Source: JAVJST01 sp965229715 | GTDB lineage: Bacteria; Pseudomonadota; Alphaproteobacteria; Rhodospirillales; Casp-alpha2 | Reading direction: 5' to 3' | Length of the DNA: 64,000 nt | Assembly (NCBI GenBank): GCA_965229715.1 | Contig: CBDDJL010000002.1 | Span: 1,240,001 to 1,304,000, forward strand | Shown here: piece by piece, positions 17,210 to 25,260 of the stretch | Position numbering within the stretch: the stretch's first letter is position 1 | Layout: every line of letters begins with the position of its first letter | Made by a program: the position numbers and the translations under genes | Notes under the pieces: generated by a model | What the model was told of the DNA's origin: nothing | Database searches by the model: none | What the model saw: the letters and a program-made list of their open reading frames with translations, nothing else

Positions 17210-18121
17210 ATGAATGATACAGTCGTACCAATCACGGAAACCAATCCCGCTGGCGATGTAGCGCGCGAAAGACTGATTGCGGCCTTGCCGGAGATGTCGC
17301 CGCAGTTACGCAAAGCGGCGCGCTACGTGCTCGACAATCCGCTTGAGGTTGGCCTCAACTCAATCCGCGAGATTGCCGATGCGGCCGACGTAAAACCCAA
17401 CACGCTGGTTCGCATGGCCCGCGCCGTCGGCTTCGAGGGTTACGAGGATTTCCGCCGGCCGTACCGGGAGTCCCTACGCGCCCAGCGCGAGCGCTTTCCG
17501 GACAAGGCGCGCTGGCTTCAGGCAATCGCGGAAGGCGGCAAACACGGCGAGCTTTATCAGCAGATGGCGGGCGCCGCGTTCGACAACGTTGAGGAGACGT
17601 TCGCCGGGATCGATGCCGACCGGGTCAAGGCGGCGGCCGATCTGATCGATGCAGCGCGGGCGACGTACGTTCTCGGCGTCGGCTTGGCGTATTCCGTGGT
17701 TCACCAGTTCACCTATCTTGCCGGCATGGCGCTCGACACGGTGCACGCGATTCCCCGCGAAGGCCGCCTGCCGCTCGACGATATTGCTCAGGCGCAGCCG
17801 GGCGACGTGCTGGTCGTTCTCACGTTCCAGCCGTTCCGCTCGGAGGTCGTCGAGGCCACACGGGCGGCGAAGGAACGCGGCCTCAGGATCATTGCGGTCT
17901 CGGATACGGCGGCCTCGCCGACAATCTCGATCGCCGATCACGGGTTCGTGGTGCAGACCGATACGCCGCAGTTCTTTACCTCGACGGTCGGGGTGGCGGC
18001 GTTCATGGAAACGTTGATCGCCTTCATGGTCGCCGATGCGAAGGCGGATGCGGTCGAACGCATCGAACGGTTCCACCGCCGCCGCGTCGAACTGGGTGTC
18101 TACTGGCATGAGGATGACTGA
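17210..18121 (+). CDS. MurR/RpiR family transcriptional regulator
   Basis: A 303-residue regulator with an N-terminal winged helix (about 20-95; MSPQLRKAARYVLDNPLEV, then IREIADAADVKPNTLVRMAR) and a C-terminal SIS sugar-isomerase-like domain (about 135-275; YVLGVGLAYSVVHQFTYLA and AQPGDVLVVLTFQPF), matching the MurR/RpiR family. It is divergent from the FAD/GcvT operon and two bases ahead of the Rieske gene, so it probably controls both. Two similar, oppositely oriented 15-base motifs in the shared promoter and over its own start are candidate operators. In this setting the effector is more likely an amine or betaine than a sugar. Confidence 0.92.
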   Translation: MNDTVVPITETNPAGDVARERLIAALPEMSPQLRKAARYVLDNPLEVGLNSIREIADAADVKPNTLVRMARAVGFEGYEDFRRPYRESLRAQRERFPDKARWLQAIAEGGKHGELYQQMAGAAFDNVEETFAGIDADRVKAAADLIDAARATYVLGVGLAYSVVHQFTYLAGMALDTVHAIPREGRLPLDDIAQAQPGDVLVVLTFQPFRSEVVEATRAAKERGLRIIAVSDTAASPTISIADHGFVVQTDTPQFFTSTVGVAAFMETLIAFMVADAKADAVERIERFHRRRVELGVYWHEDD

Positions 18122-18122
18122 G

Positions 18123-19232
18123 ATGGCCGACGCGTCGCTCGCCCGGGAGCTACACACGGCGCTCGATGCGCGTTACTACACCGACCCGGAAGTTTATCGC
18201 CTCGAACACGACCGGGTGTTCTTTCGAACGTGGCAGTTCGTCGGCCACCAGTCGATGGTGCCGGAAGCGGGCGACTACAGGGCGTTCGAGGTTTTCGGCC
18301 AGAGCCTGTTTCTGATCCGCGACCGCAACGGCGAGGTCCGGTGTTTCTACAACGTCTGCGCCCATCGGGCGCATGAACTGCTGAGCGGAGAGGGCCGGGT
18401 CAAACGGGTCGTCTGTCCGTATCACGCGTGGACGTACAATACGGACGGCCGCCTGATCGGTGCGCCGGCATCCGAGAAGGTTCCGGGTTTCGACAAATCG
18501 GCTATTTGTCTGACATCGGTGCGGGTCGAGGTCTTTTGCGGCTTCGTCTTCATCAATTTCGACGACAATGCGAAGGCCATGAACGAGTGGTTCCCGGGCG
18601 TCGAGGAACAGCTCCGGGCCTATGTGCCGAATATCGAACGGCTCCAGCTTTATTCGACGGTTGGCGTCGAGGAGCGGTGCAACTGGAAAGTCTCGGTCGA
18701 GAACTATTCCGAATGCTATCACTGTACGCTCAATCACCCGACGTTCGCGACAGGCGTGGTCGACCCCCGGACCTATGACATCTCGCCGGACGGCGGGCAC
18801 GTCCTTCATCACACGACGGTTTCGGCCAACCTCGACCGCATGACCTACGACATCGACATGGGCGTGCCGCACGCCGGTGACTACAGCTCGTGGTTCCTGT
18901 GGCCGTCGATGTCGTTTCAGGTCTATCCGGGCAACGTGCTCAACACCTACCGATTCGTCCCGACCGGCGTTGAAACCGTCACGGTGGAACGCGGCTGGTA
19001 CACCGACGATGAACACGACGCGCCGATGATCGATACGTTGGCGGAGCAGGATCGCAATACGACGGTTGCCGAGGATATACGGCTTGTCGAGTCCGTTCAA
19101 AGAGGCCTCAAAAGCCGCGGCTACCGGCCCGGCCCATTGGTCATCGATCCGGCCGGCGGGGTCAATTCGGAACACTCGATTCATGCGCTGAACACCTGGA
19201 TTCGCGAAGCCCTCGGCGACGCCGTGGCGTAA
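18123..19232 (+). CDS. Rieske non-heme iron oxygenase, quaternary-ammonium demethylase type
   Basis: A 369-residue alpha subunit of a ring-hydroxylating-type oxygenase. The Rieske [2Fe-2S] ligands are Cys79, His81, Cys98 and His101. The mononuclear iron ligands are His200 and His205 in ENYSECYHCTLNH and Asp318 in EDIRLVESVQ. The ENYxECYHC layout and the compact size resemble oxygenases that N-demethylate glycine betaine, carnitine or proline betaine. No reductase partner gene is visible nearby, so one must be encoded elsewhere. The start at 18123 is preferred over ATG 18114 because GAGGA lies 8 bases upstream. It is cotranscribed with the RpiR gene. Confidence 0.9.
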   Translation: MADASLARELHTALDARYYTDPEVYRLEHDRVFFRTWQFVGHQSMVPEAGDYRAFEVFGQSLFLIRDRNGEVRCFYNVCAHRAHELLSGEGRVKRVVCPYHAWTYNTDGRLIGAPASEKVPGFDKSAICLTSVRVEVFCGFVFINFDDNAKAMNEWFPGVEEQLRAYVPNIERLQLYSTVGVEERCNWKVSVENYSECYHCTLNHPTFATGVVDPRTYDISPDGGHVLHHTTVSANLDRMTYDIDMGVPHAGDYSSWFLWPSMSFQVYPGNVLNTYRFVPTGVETVTVERGWYTDDEHDAPMIDTLAEQDRNTTVAEDIRLVESVQRGLKSRGYRPGPLVIDPAGGVNSEHSIHALNTWIREALGDAVA

Positions 19233-19302
19233 CGCCGCGCTCGTTCCGCGTATGGCCCGAAAGGACTATTGCGTGGATTGCGGGATTGCGCATACTCCCC
19301 CG

Positions 19303-19344
19303 AAGGTTGGCATTGACGCCCTTTGGGCAGACTGCCAACCTTTT
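19303..19344 (+). terminator. Hairpin with T-run between the Rieske gene and potA
   Basis: A perfect 10-base inverted repeat, aaggttggca (19303-19312) and tgccaacctt (19333-19342), separated by 20 bases, ends in TTTT. It fits an intrinsic terminator after the oxygenase gene. Because it lies only about 40 bases before the transporter operon it could also act as a leader attenuator. Confidence 0.6.
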
Positions 19345-19384
19345 GATAACGGCGAAAAAATCGTCGACGACCAAGGGAGAGACC

Positions 19385-20512
19385 ATGTCCGGGGACGACC
19401 AGTCCGCGGCCCGGCAAGGGGATGTCGGGTCTGCCATCGATGTAAGAAACGTCACCAAGATTTTCGGGTCCGGCTCCGAAGAGGTTCGGGCCGTCGACGA
19501 TGTCTCCCTGACCATCAAGCAGAACGAGTTTCTGACGCTGCTCGGTCCGTCCGGTTGCGGCAAGACGACCTTGCTCAGGATGGTCGCCGGCTTCGAGCAT
19601 CCGACCGAAGGCAATATCCTGCTCGGCGGACGCGATATTTCCATGCTGCCGCCCTACGAACGGCCCGTTAACACGGTCTTCCAGAGTTACGCCCTGTTTC
19701 CGCACATGACGGTGTCGCAGAACATCGCTTTCGGTCTGGAAATGCTGGGAAAACCCGCCGATGAGGTACGCGGCACAGTGGACAAGATGCTCAACCTCGT
19801 GCGCATGGCCGAGTTGCGTGACAGGCAGACAGACCAGATTTCCGGCGGCCAGCAACAACGCGTGGCGCTGGCCCGGGCGCTGGCGCCGCATCCCGAGGTG
19901 CTGCTTCTCGACGAACCGCTTTCGGCGCTCGATTACAAGCTCCGCAAGGACATGCAAATCGAACTCAAGCGTCTGCAGAACGAGACCGGTATCACGTTCG
20001 TGTTCGTGACCCACGACCAGGAAGAGGCGTTGACCATGTCGGACCGGGTCGCGGTCATGAGCAACGGCAAGATCCTGCAACTTGGGAGCCCGCGCGATAT
20101 CTACGACCGGCCCGCCGAGCGCTTCGTTGCCGATTTCATCGGCGACACCAATTTCATTTCCGCGAAGATCGAGTCGTCCGAAGGCGGCGCCGCCGTCGTT
20201 AAGTTGGCCTCGGGAAAGACCGTTTCCGCCGATCTTCCGGAAGGATTCGAGCATTCGCCAGGCGGCAACGTCACGGCCGTCGTCCGGCCCGAGCACGCAC
20301 ACCTCACCACGCGCGGCGAGGGACAGCTCAGCGGCACGTTGTCGAACATCGTCTACGTCGGCACCGATACGCACTATTACGTCGACACCCCTGACGGCAA
20401 CACGTTCGTCGCCCGCATCCAGAACTCGCGCGGCGGCAGCGCGGACGTTTCCGTTGGGGACGACGTCGACATCGAAATCGAAAACAATGCCGTTCAGGTT
20501 CTTCGGGACTAA
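19385..20512 (+). CDS. potA: Polyamine-type ABC transporter ATP-binding protein (PotA family)
   Basis: A 375-residue ATPase with Walker A GPSGCGKTT, Q-loop VFQSYALFPHMTV, signature ISGGQQQRVALARAL, Walker B LLLDEPLSALD and the C-terminal TOBE domain (about 290-370) found in PotA-type importers. The start at 19385 follows the ribosome site AAGGGAGAG; an in-frame extension upstream is not supported. It begins a potA-B-C-D-like operon on the plus strand directly after the Rieske oxygenase gene, suggesting import of the compound handled there. The symbol is by family; the true substrate may be a betaine or other cationic amine. Confidence 0.92.
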   Translation: MSGDDQSAARQGDVGSAIDVRNVTKIFGSGSEEVRAVDDVSLTIKQNEFLTLLGPSGCGKTTLLRMVAGFEHPTEGNILLGGRDISMLPPYERPVNTVFQSYALFPHMTVSQNIAFGLEMLGKPADEVRGTVDKMLNLVRMAELRDRQTDQISGGQQQRVALARALAPHPEVLLLDEPLSALDYKLRKDMQIELKRLQNETGITFVFVTHDQEEALTMSDRVAVMSNGKILQLGSPRDIYDRPAERFVADFIGDTNFISAKIESSEGGAAVVKLASGKTVSADLPEGFEHSPGGNVTAVVRPEHAHLTTRGEGQLSGTLSNIVYVGTDTHYYVDTPDGNTFVARIQNSRGGSADVSVGDDVDIEIENNAVQVLRD

Positions 20513-20522
20513 ACGCCTAGCC

Positions 20523-21452
20523 ATGTCTGAAACGACCGCACCGCACGAAGATCTCGTCGAGAACGCCAGGCGCGCCGAAGTGCGCAGGAACTGGCTGCTC
20601 ACGACGCCGGCGCTCGTCATTCTGCTGTTCGCGGCGTCGGGACCGCTCCTGGTTATGGTGGTCTATTCGTTTCTCGAACCCGGCGACTACGGCGGCATCG
20701 AGTGGGCGTTTTCCACGGACGGCTGGTTCAGTGTCGTTTTGGCGCGGGATATCTTCGATGATACGCTCTCGATTGCCGACGCACACATTTCAATCGTCTG
20801 GCGTTCCGTAAAACTGTCCTTGCTGACGACCCTGACGGCCTTCGTCCTCGGTTTCCCGACGGCGTACTTCATCGCGACGCGGCCGAAATCGACACGCAAT
20901 GTCTGGCTTTTCCTGGTTACCGTACCGTTCTGGATCAACCTCCTGATCCGGACCTTCGCGATCATGGAATTGATCCGTAACAAGGGCGTGATCAATACCA
21001 TTCTGATGTCGTTCGGGCTGATCGACGAGCCGATCCAGATGCTGTTTACCGATTTCGCCATCATGGTCGGCATGACGTATGTCTATTTGCCGCTGATGGT
21101 GTTGCCGATCTATGCCTCAATGGAAAAGTTCGACTTCCGCCTCGTCGAGGCCGGGTACGATCTTTACGCAACCCGGCTGAAAGTGTTGAAGCGAATCATT
21201 CTGCCGCTGGTCAAGCCCGGTATCGTCGCGGGATCGATCCTGGTGTTTATTCCCTCGCTCGGCGCTTACGTAACACCGCGGATTCTTGGCGGCGGCAAGA
21301 ACATGATGCTGGGCAATCTGATCGGTCTTCAGTTCGGCCAGGGCCGGAATTGGCCGTTGGGCTCGGCGCTGTCGCTGACTCTTCTGGTGATCGTGATGGT
21401 GGCGCTGCTGTTTTATATCAGGGGCGCCAGCAAGTCCGGGGCGAGGCATTGA
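20523..21452 (+). CDS. potB: ABC transporter permease (PotB family)
   Basis: A 309-residue inner-membrane permease with six predicted spans. The first span is TPALVILLFAASGPLLVMVVYSF, and the EAA-type coupling loop reads EAGYDLYATRLKVLKRIILP near residues 205-224. The PotB/PotH layout includes the long periplasmic loop after span one (about 50-95). ATG 20523 lies 10 bases after the ATPase stop. The frame is open upstream, but only as a shadow of potA. It pairs with the PotC-like permease immediately downstream. Confidence 0.92.
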   Translation: MSETTAPHEDLVENARRAEVRRNWLLTTPALVILLFAASGPLLVMVVYSFLEPGDYGGIEWAFSTDGWFSVVLARDIFDDTLSIADAHISIVWRSVKLSLLTTLTAFVLGFPTAYFIATRPKSTRNVWLFLVTVPFWINLLIRTFAIMELIRNKGVINTILMSFGLIDEPIQMLFTDFAIMVGMTYVYLPLMVLPIYASMEKFDFRLVEAGYDLYATRLKVLKRIILPLVKPGIVAGSILVFIPSLGAYVTPRILGGGKNMMLGNLIGLQFGQGRNWPLGSALSLTLLVIVMVALLFYIRGASKSGARH

Positions 21453-21453
21453 T

Positions 21454-22269
21454 ATGAGCATACCGACCGCCGGCAAACCGTTCGCCATCAGGAAGCAACC
21501 GGGCTTCACCCAGATCGCGCTACTCTGTTTTTTCCTGCTTTATGTGCCGCTCCTGCCGCTGGTGATCTATTCGTTCAACGCCGGCGTGTCGCTCGCCATC
21601 TGGGAAGGACTGTCGTTCCGGTGGTATGCGTCCGCATGGGAGAACGAGGCCGTGCAGGAAGCGACGATCCGCTCCGTCGTTCTGGCCATGTCGGCAGCGA
21701 CCATTGCGACGGCCGTGGCGACCATGGCGGCACTGGGTACGACCCGAACCCGGCCGTTCAAGGGATTGACCGCGATCTACGCCATGATCAACCAGCCGCT
21801 GATGGTCCCGGAAATCGTCACCGCCGTGGCGTTGCTCATCGTCTTTGCGACAATCAAGGCCGCGACCGAATATCACGGCATGGCCTATCTCATCATCGCC
21901 CACACCGCGTTCTGCATTCCGTTCGCCTATCTGCCGATTCGCGCCCGGCTCGAGGGCATGGATCTGACGTTGGAGACGGCGGCGGCGGATCTCTACGCGA
22001 CGCCTTGGAAAACCTTTCGCCGGGTGACATTGCCGTTGATGTGGCCGGGCATTCTCGCGGGTTTTATGCTGGCCTTCGTCATTTCGCTGGATGACGTCGT
22101 CATCACCGAATTCGTCAAGTCGGCCGGGCAGGATACCCTGCCGACGTACATGCTCGGACAGTTGCGGCGGGTCATCACGCCGGAAGTGAATGCCATCTCA
22201 ACCGCGCTATTGGTGGTATCTGTATTCGTCGTTACGCTATCTTTCTTACTGACAAAGCAGAGACGTTAA
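21454..22269 (+). CDS. potC: ABC transporter permease (PotC family)
   Basis: A 271-residue permease with six hydrophobic spans, starting one base after the PotB stop. The EAA loop reads ETAAADLYATPWKTFRRVTLP (about 174-193), followed by GILAGFMLAFVISLDDVVITEF, a segment that is characteristic of the PotC/PotI branch. It forms the second half of the membrane channel of this importer. Confidence 0.92.
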   Translation: MSIPTAGKPFAIRKQPGFTQIALLCFFLLYVPLLPLVIYSFNAGVSLAIWEGLSFRWYASAWENEAVQEATIRSVVLAMSAATIATAVATMAALGTTRTRPFKGLTAIYAMINQPLMVPEIVTAVALLIVFATIKAATEYHGMAYLIIAHTAFCIPFAYLPIRARLEGMDLTLETAAADLYATPWKTFRRVTLPLMWPGILAGFMLAFVISLDDVVITEFVKSAGQDTLPTYMLGQLRRVITPEVNAISTALLVVSVFVVTLSFLLTKQRR

Positions 22270-22299
22270 GCAAGTCCACAGAACCAAGGGAGGAGTCCA

Positions 22300-23334
22300 A
22301 TGAAGTGGAAACTGACTGCGGCCATCGCCGGCATCGCCATGATGTTCGGGCACGGTTCCGCACAAGCCGAGGGAGAGTTGAATCTCTTCAACTGGGGTAA
22401 CTACACCAACCCTGAACTGATCGAGAAGTTCGAGGCCGAAACCGGAATCAAGGTGACGATCACCGGTTACGACGACAACGACAGTGCGCTCGCCAAGATC
22501 AAGGCCGGCGGCCACGGTTTCGACCTTGTCGTCCCGTCATCGAGTTACGTACCGATCTGGATCCAAGAAGGCCTGCTGCTCGAGGCGCGTCCCGATCAGA
22601 TGCCGAACTTCAAGAATCTCGAAGAACGCTGGAAAGATGTCGACTGGGATCCCGGCCGTCACTACACCGTGCCGTGGCAGTGGGGTAGCGTCGGCGTGAT
22701 GGTCGACACCGCCGTCTACAACGGCGATATCAACACCTCGGCCATCATTTTCGATCCGCCGGAAGAACTCGTCGGCAAGATCAACGTCGCGCCGGAAATG
22801 GGCGACGTCATGGGTACCGCGTTGCGTTACGTGGGCAGCGAGCCCTGCACGACCGACAAGGCAGCGTTGAAGAAGGCCCGCGATGTGCTGCTGGCGGCCA
22901 AGCCCAAGTGGCTTTCCATGGAGTACGGCGTGATCGAGAAAATCGCCGCCGGAGACCTCGCGGCCTCGCTCTACTGGAACGGTGCCGCGTTCCGCGCCCG
23001 GCTACAGAACCCCGACGTCCAGTACGGCTATCCGCGCGAAGGATACTCGTTGTGGATGGATAGCGTCGCGCTGCTGGCCGACGCCAAGAACGTCGAGGAA
23101 GCCAAGACGTTCATGAACTTCATCATGGCGCCCGAAAATGCGGCGTTGATTTCCGCGTTCGCGCGCTATGCGAACGGCGTCAAGGGATCCGAGAAGTACA
23201 TGCCGGAAGACATGGCGACGGCGCCCGAAGTCAACATTCCGAAGGAGTTCCAGGCTTCGGGACATTTCGTTCCGACGTGCTCCCCGGAAGCCCAGGAATA
23301 CTATACGGCGATCTGGACCGAACTTCAGAAGTAA
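22300..23334 (+). CDS. potD: Periplasmic polyamine/amine-binding protein (PotD/PotF family)
   Basis: A 344-residue extracytoplasmic solute-binding protein. A signal peptide (MKWKLTAAIAGIAMMFGHGSAQA, read as a basic start, hydrophobic core and AQA cleavage site near residue 23) is followed by LNLFNWGNYTNPELIEKFEAE, the hallmark N-terminus of PotD/PotF proteins. The aromatic and acidic residues that line the polyamine site in this family are present around FNWGNY, but I cannot say which ligand it binds. A strong GGGAGGAG precedes the start. A strong terminator hairpin follows the stop. Confidence 0.92.
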   Translation: MKWKLTAAIAGIAMMFGHGSAQAEGELNLFNWGNYTNPELIEKFEAETGIKVTITGYDDNDSALAKIKAGGHGFDLVVPSSSYVPIWIQEGLLLEARPDQMPNFKNLEERWKDVDWDPGRHYTVPWQWGSVGVMVDTAVYNGDINTSAIIFDPPEELVGKINVAPEMGDVMGTALRYVGSEPCTTDKAALKKARDVLLAAKPKWLSMEYGVIEKIAAGDLAASLYWNGAAFRARLQNPDVQYGYPREGYSLWMDSVALLADAKNVEEAKTFMNFIMAPENAALISAFARYANGVKGSEKYMPEDMATAPEVNIPKEFQASGHFVPTCSPEAQEYYTAIWTELQK

Positions 23335-23357
23335 GCGGTCGCGTTCGACAAGCGATG

Positions 23358-23388
23358 GAGCCGGCCGGCCTACCCGGCCGGCTCTTTT
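23358..23388 (+). terminator. Rho-independent terminator after potD
   Basis: A GC-rich stem GAGCCGGCCGG / CCGGCCGGCTC (23358-23368 and 23374-23384) with a 5-base loop is followed by TTTT. It is a near-perfect intrinsic terminator closing the transporter operon. Confidence 0.85.
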
Positions 23389-23409
23389 CGCACAGGCCGG
23401 GAAAACCCG

Positions 23410-24612
23410 ATGAGCACAGATTTCGACCCCCACGCCACGGCCGAAGACCGTGGCATCATGCGCGGCTTTCCGCCGCCGCCTGAGCAGCGAATTAATCACT
23501 ATACGTGGGACAAGCCGCCGTTTCATCGCTGGTCGTTTCAGCATGTGCGCGAGGTCGTGCCGACGGTCAACGTCGGGCGCGGCCGGAAGACGTTCGCTCT
23601 GCCGAAAGCATCGAATAACGCCATCGACAAGTTGCCGATCGAACTGCCGTCAGGCCATAAGGGCACCGTCTCGCAGCATCTCGCAGCCATGTACACCGAC
23701 GGTTTTCTGGTCGTGCACAAGGGCAAGCGGATCTATGAGCGGTATTTCAACGGGATGGATGCCCGGACGCAGCACATTTCGCAATCCATGGCAAAGTCCG
23801 TCGTCGGCACCGTCGCCGGTATCCTGATCGACCGCGGTACGCTCAAGGAAGACGATCTGCTGACCGACTACGTGCCCGAACTCGGGTCGTGCGGGTATGC
23901 CGGCGCGACGGTTCGCCATCTTCTCGATATGCGAAGCGGCATTCGCTACAACGAGGATTATCTCGATCCCGACTCCGACGTTTCAAAATCGGAGAACGCC
24001 TGCGGCTGGCGGCCGCCGCGCCCGGATGTGCCCGAGAGCCTCTATGAGTTTGTCTTGACCCTGCCAGCGGAACGCGAACACGGCGGACATTTCGCGTACC
24101 GATCCATCGAGACCGATTGCCTCGCGTGGGTTCTGGAACGCGCATCCGGATCGCGCCTGTCCGACTTGGTCAGCGATCTGATCTGGCAACCCATGGGCGC
24201 CGAGCAGGACGGGTGCTTTACGGTCGACCGCGCGGGTGCGTGCTTCGCCGATGGCGGGTTCAACGCAACGCTGCGCGACTTCGCGCGGTTCGGCATGCTG
24301 TATATCGACGGCCGTGGCGTGGTGCCGGATCGTTGGATCGCCGATACCAAGACCGGGGATGTCGATGCGTTTGTCGGTCCGCACAAGGAAACGTTCCCGC
24401 GCGGCGCCTATCGCAACCAGTTCTGGTTGACCGATGTCGACCGGCCGATTTTGACGGCACGCGGCATCTTCGGCCAACTGATCTATATCGATCCGACGGC
24501 CGGTCTGGTCGTGACCAAGTTATCGTCCTGGCCGACGCCGATCGATTTTCCGCTGCTCATCGATACCCTCGCGCTGATCGAGGGCATCAGTGGCGAGATT
24601 GGGGCACGTTAA
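23410..24612 (+). CDS. Serine hydrolase, class C beta-lactamase/6-aminohexanoate-dimer hydrolase family
   Basis: A 400-residue penicillin-binding-protein-fold hydrolase. The catalytic SxxK tetrad is Ser126-Met-Ala-Lys129 (ISQSMAKSVVG), and Tyr230 (FAYRSIETD) occupies the second motif, as in nylon-oligomer hydrolase NylB and carboxylesterases of family VIII. There is no signal peptide, so it is probably cytoplasmic. It lies after the transporter terminator with its own ribosome site, and may cleave an ester or amide of the imported compound. Its end overlaps the convergent GNAT gene by 4 bases. Confidence 0.88.
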   Translation: MSTDFDPHATAEDRGIMRGFPPPPEQRINHYTWDKPPFHRWSFQHVREVVPTVNVGRGRKTFALPKASNNAIDKLPIELPSGHKGTVSQHLAAMYTDGFLVVHKGKRIYERYFNGMDARTQHISQSMAKSVVGTVAGILIDRGTLKEDDLLTDYVPELGSCGYAGATVRHLLDMRSGIRYNEDYLDPDSDVSKSENACGWRPPRPDVPESLYEFVLTLPAEREHGGHFAYRSIETDCLAWVLERASGSRLSDLVSDLIWQPMGAEQDGCFTVDRAGACFADGGFNATLRDFARFGMLYIDGRGVVPDRWIADTKTGDVDAFVGPHKETFPRGAYRNQFWLTDVDRPILTARGIFGQLIYIDPTAGLVVTKLSSWPTPIDFPLLIDTLALIEGISGEIGAR

Positions 24613-25139
24613 GCCGCTGCGCAGGCCAAAAAAGGGTCTTCTTCGCGCCAGTTAAGGGTCGCGCGGCCACGGAGCCGGTCGACCGAGGCACCAAGCGACG
24701 TCAACAGCTCGGGCAGCCACGCGTTGTCCGCATGCAGATAGAACTCGAGCTTTTCCATGCCGCGCAGGGCAGCGAGATCGAAGATCTGGTGAAGCAACTG
24801 CGTGGCGACGAGATTGTCGCGAGCGCCCAGCGTTACGGAGATCGCAACTTCCGCCGTTTCGTCGTTGACGATCGGGTGCAGCTCAACAAGCCCGATGACC
24901 GCGTTGGTCGCAAGGTCGACCGCGCCGACGACCGTTATCCTTTGAAGATCGAGGCCGCTGACGTAGTTCATGATCGCCGAGTCGTCGACCGGTGTGTGGA
25001 AACGTTGAACGCGATCCTCCTGATCCAGGTTGAGATAGTGCGTGGCGATACCGGCGAGATCGCGGGCCGTCATCTGGCGGAGTTCAAAGGCGCCGGTTGA
25101 CGCCGTGGGTGCAGGGTGAAAGTTCGAGGTTGGGGTCAT
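24609..25139 (-). CDS. GNAT family N-acetyltransferase (probable)
   Basis: A 176-residue protein reading FELRQMTARDLAGIATHYLNL at its N-terminus, the usual GNAT opening strand and helix. ITVVGAVDLATNAVIGLVELHP follows, then AEVAISVTLGARDNLVATQLLHQIFDLAALRGM. In this last segment the acetyl-CoA loop (normally R/Q-x-x-G-x-G/A) is degenerate. The C-terminal strand LEFYLHADNAWLPELLTSLGA fits the family. The start at 25139 has GGAG upstream; the long open extension beyond it overlaps the ligase gene and is not supported. The substrate is unknown. It may be the last gene of the DMSP operon. Confidence 0.8.
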   Translation of the reverse strand: MTPTSNFHPAPTASTGAFELRQMTARDLAGIATHYLNLDQEDRVQRFHTPVDDSAIMNYVSGLDLQRITVVGAVDLATNAVIGLVELHPIVNDETAEVAISVTLGARDNLVATQLLHQIFDLAALRGMEKLEFYLHADNAWLPELLTSLGASVDRLRGRATLNWREEDPFLACAAA

Positions 25140-25260
25140 GGTCTTTTCTCCATAAGAGCGCACCTTCGCGATGCGGCGTGGCCGTGTGTCGCGAAGTTTT
25201 ATAGAGAGACCGGATTTCAGTCGGATATCGAAACGGGATCCGAAACGTTTCAGTTTCGTA

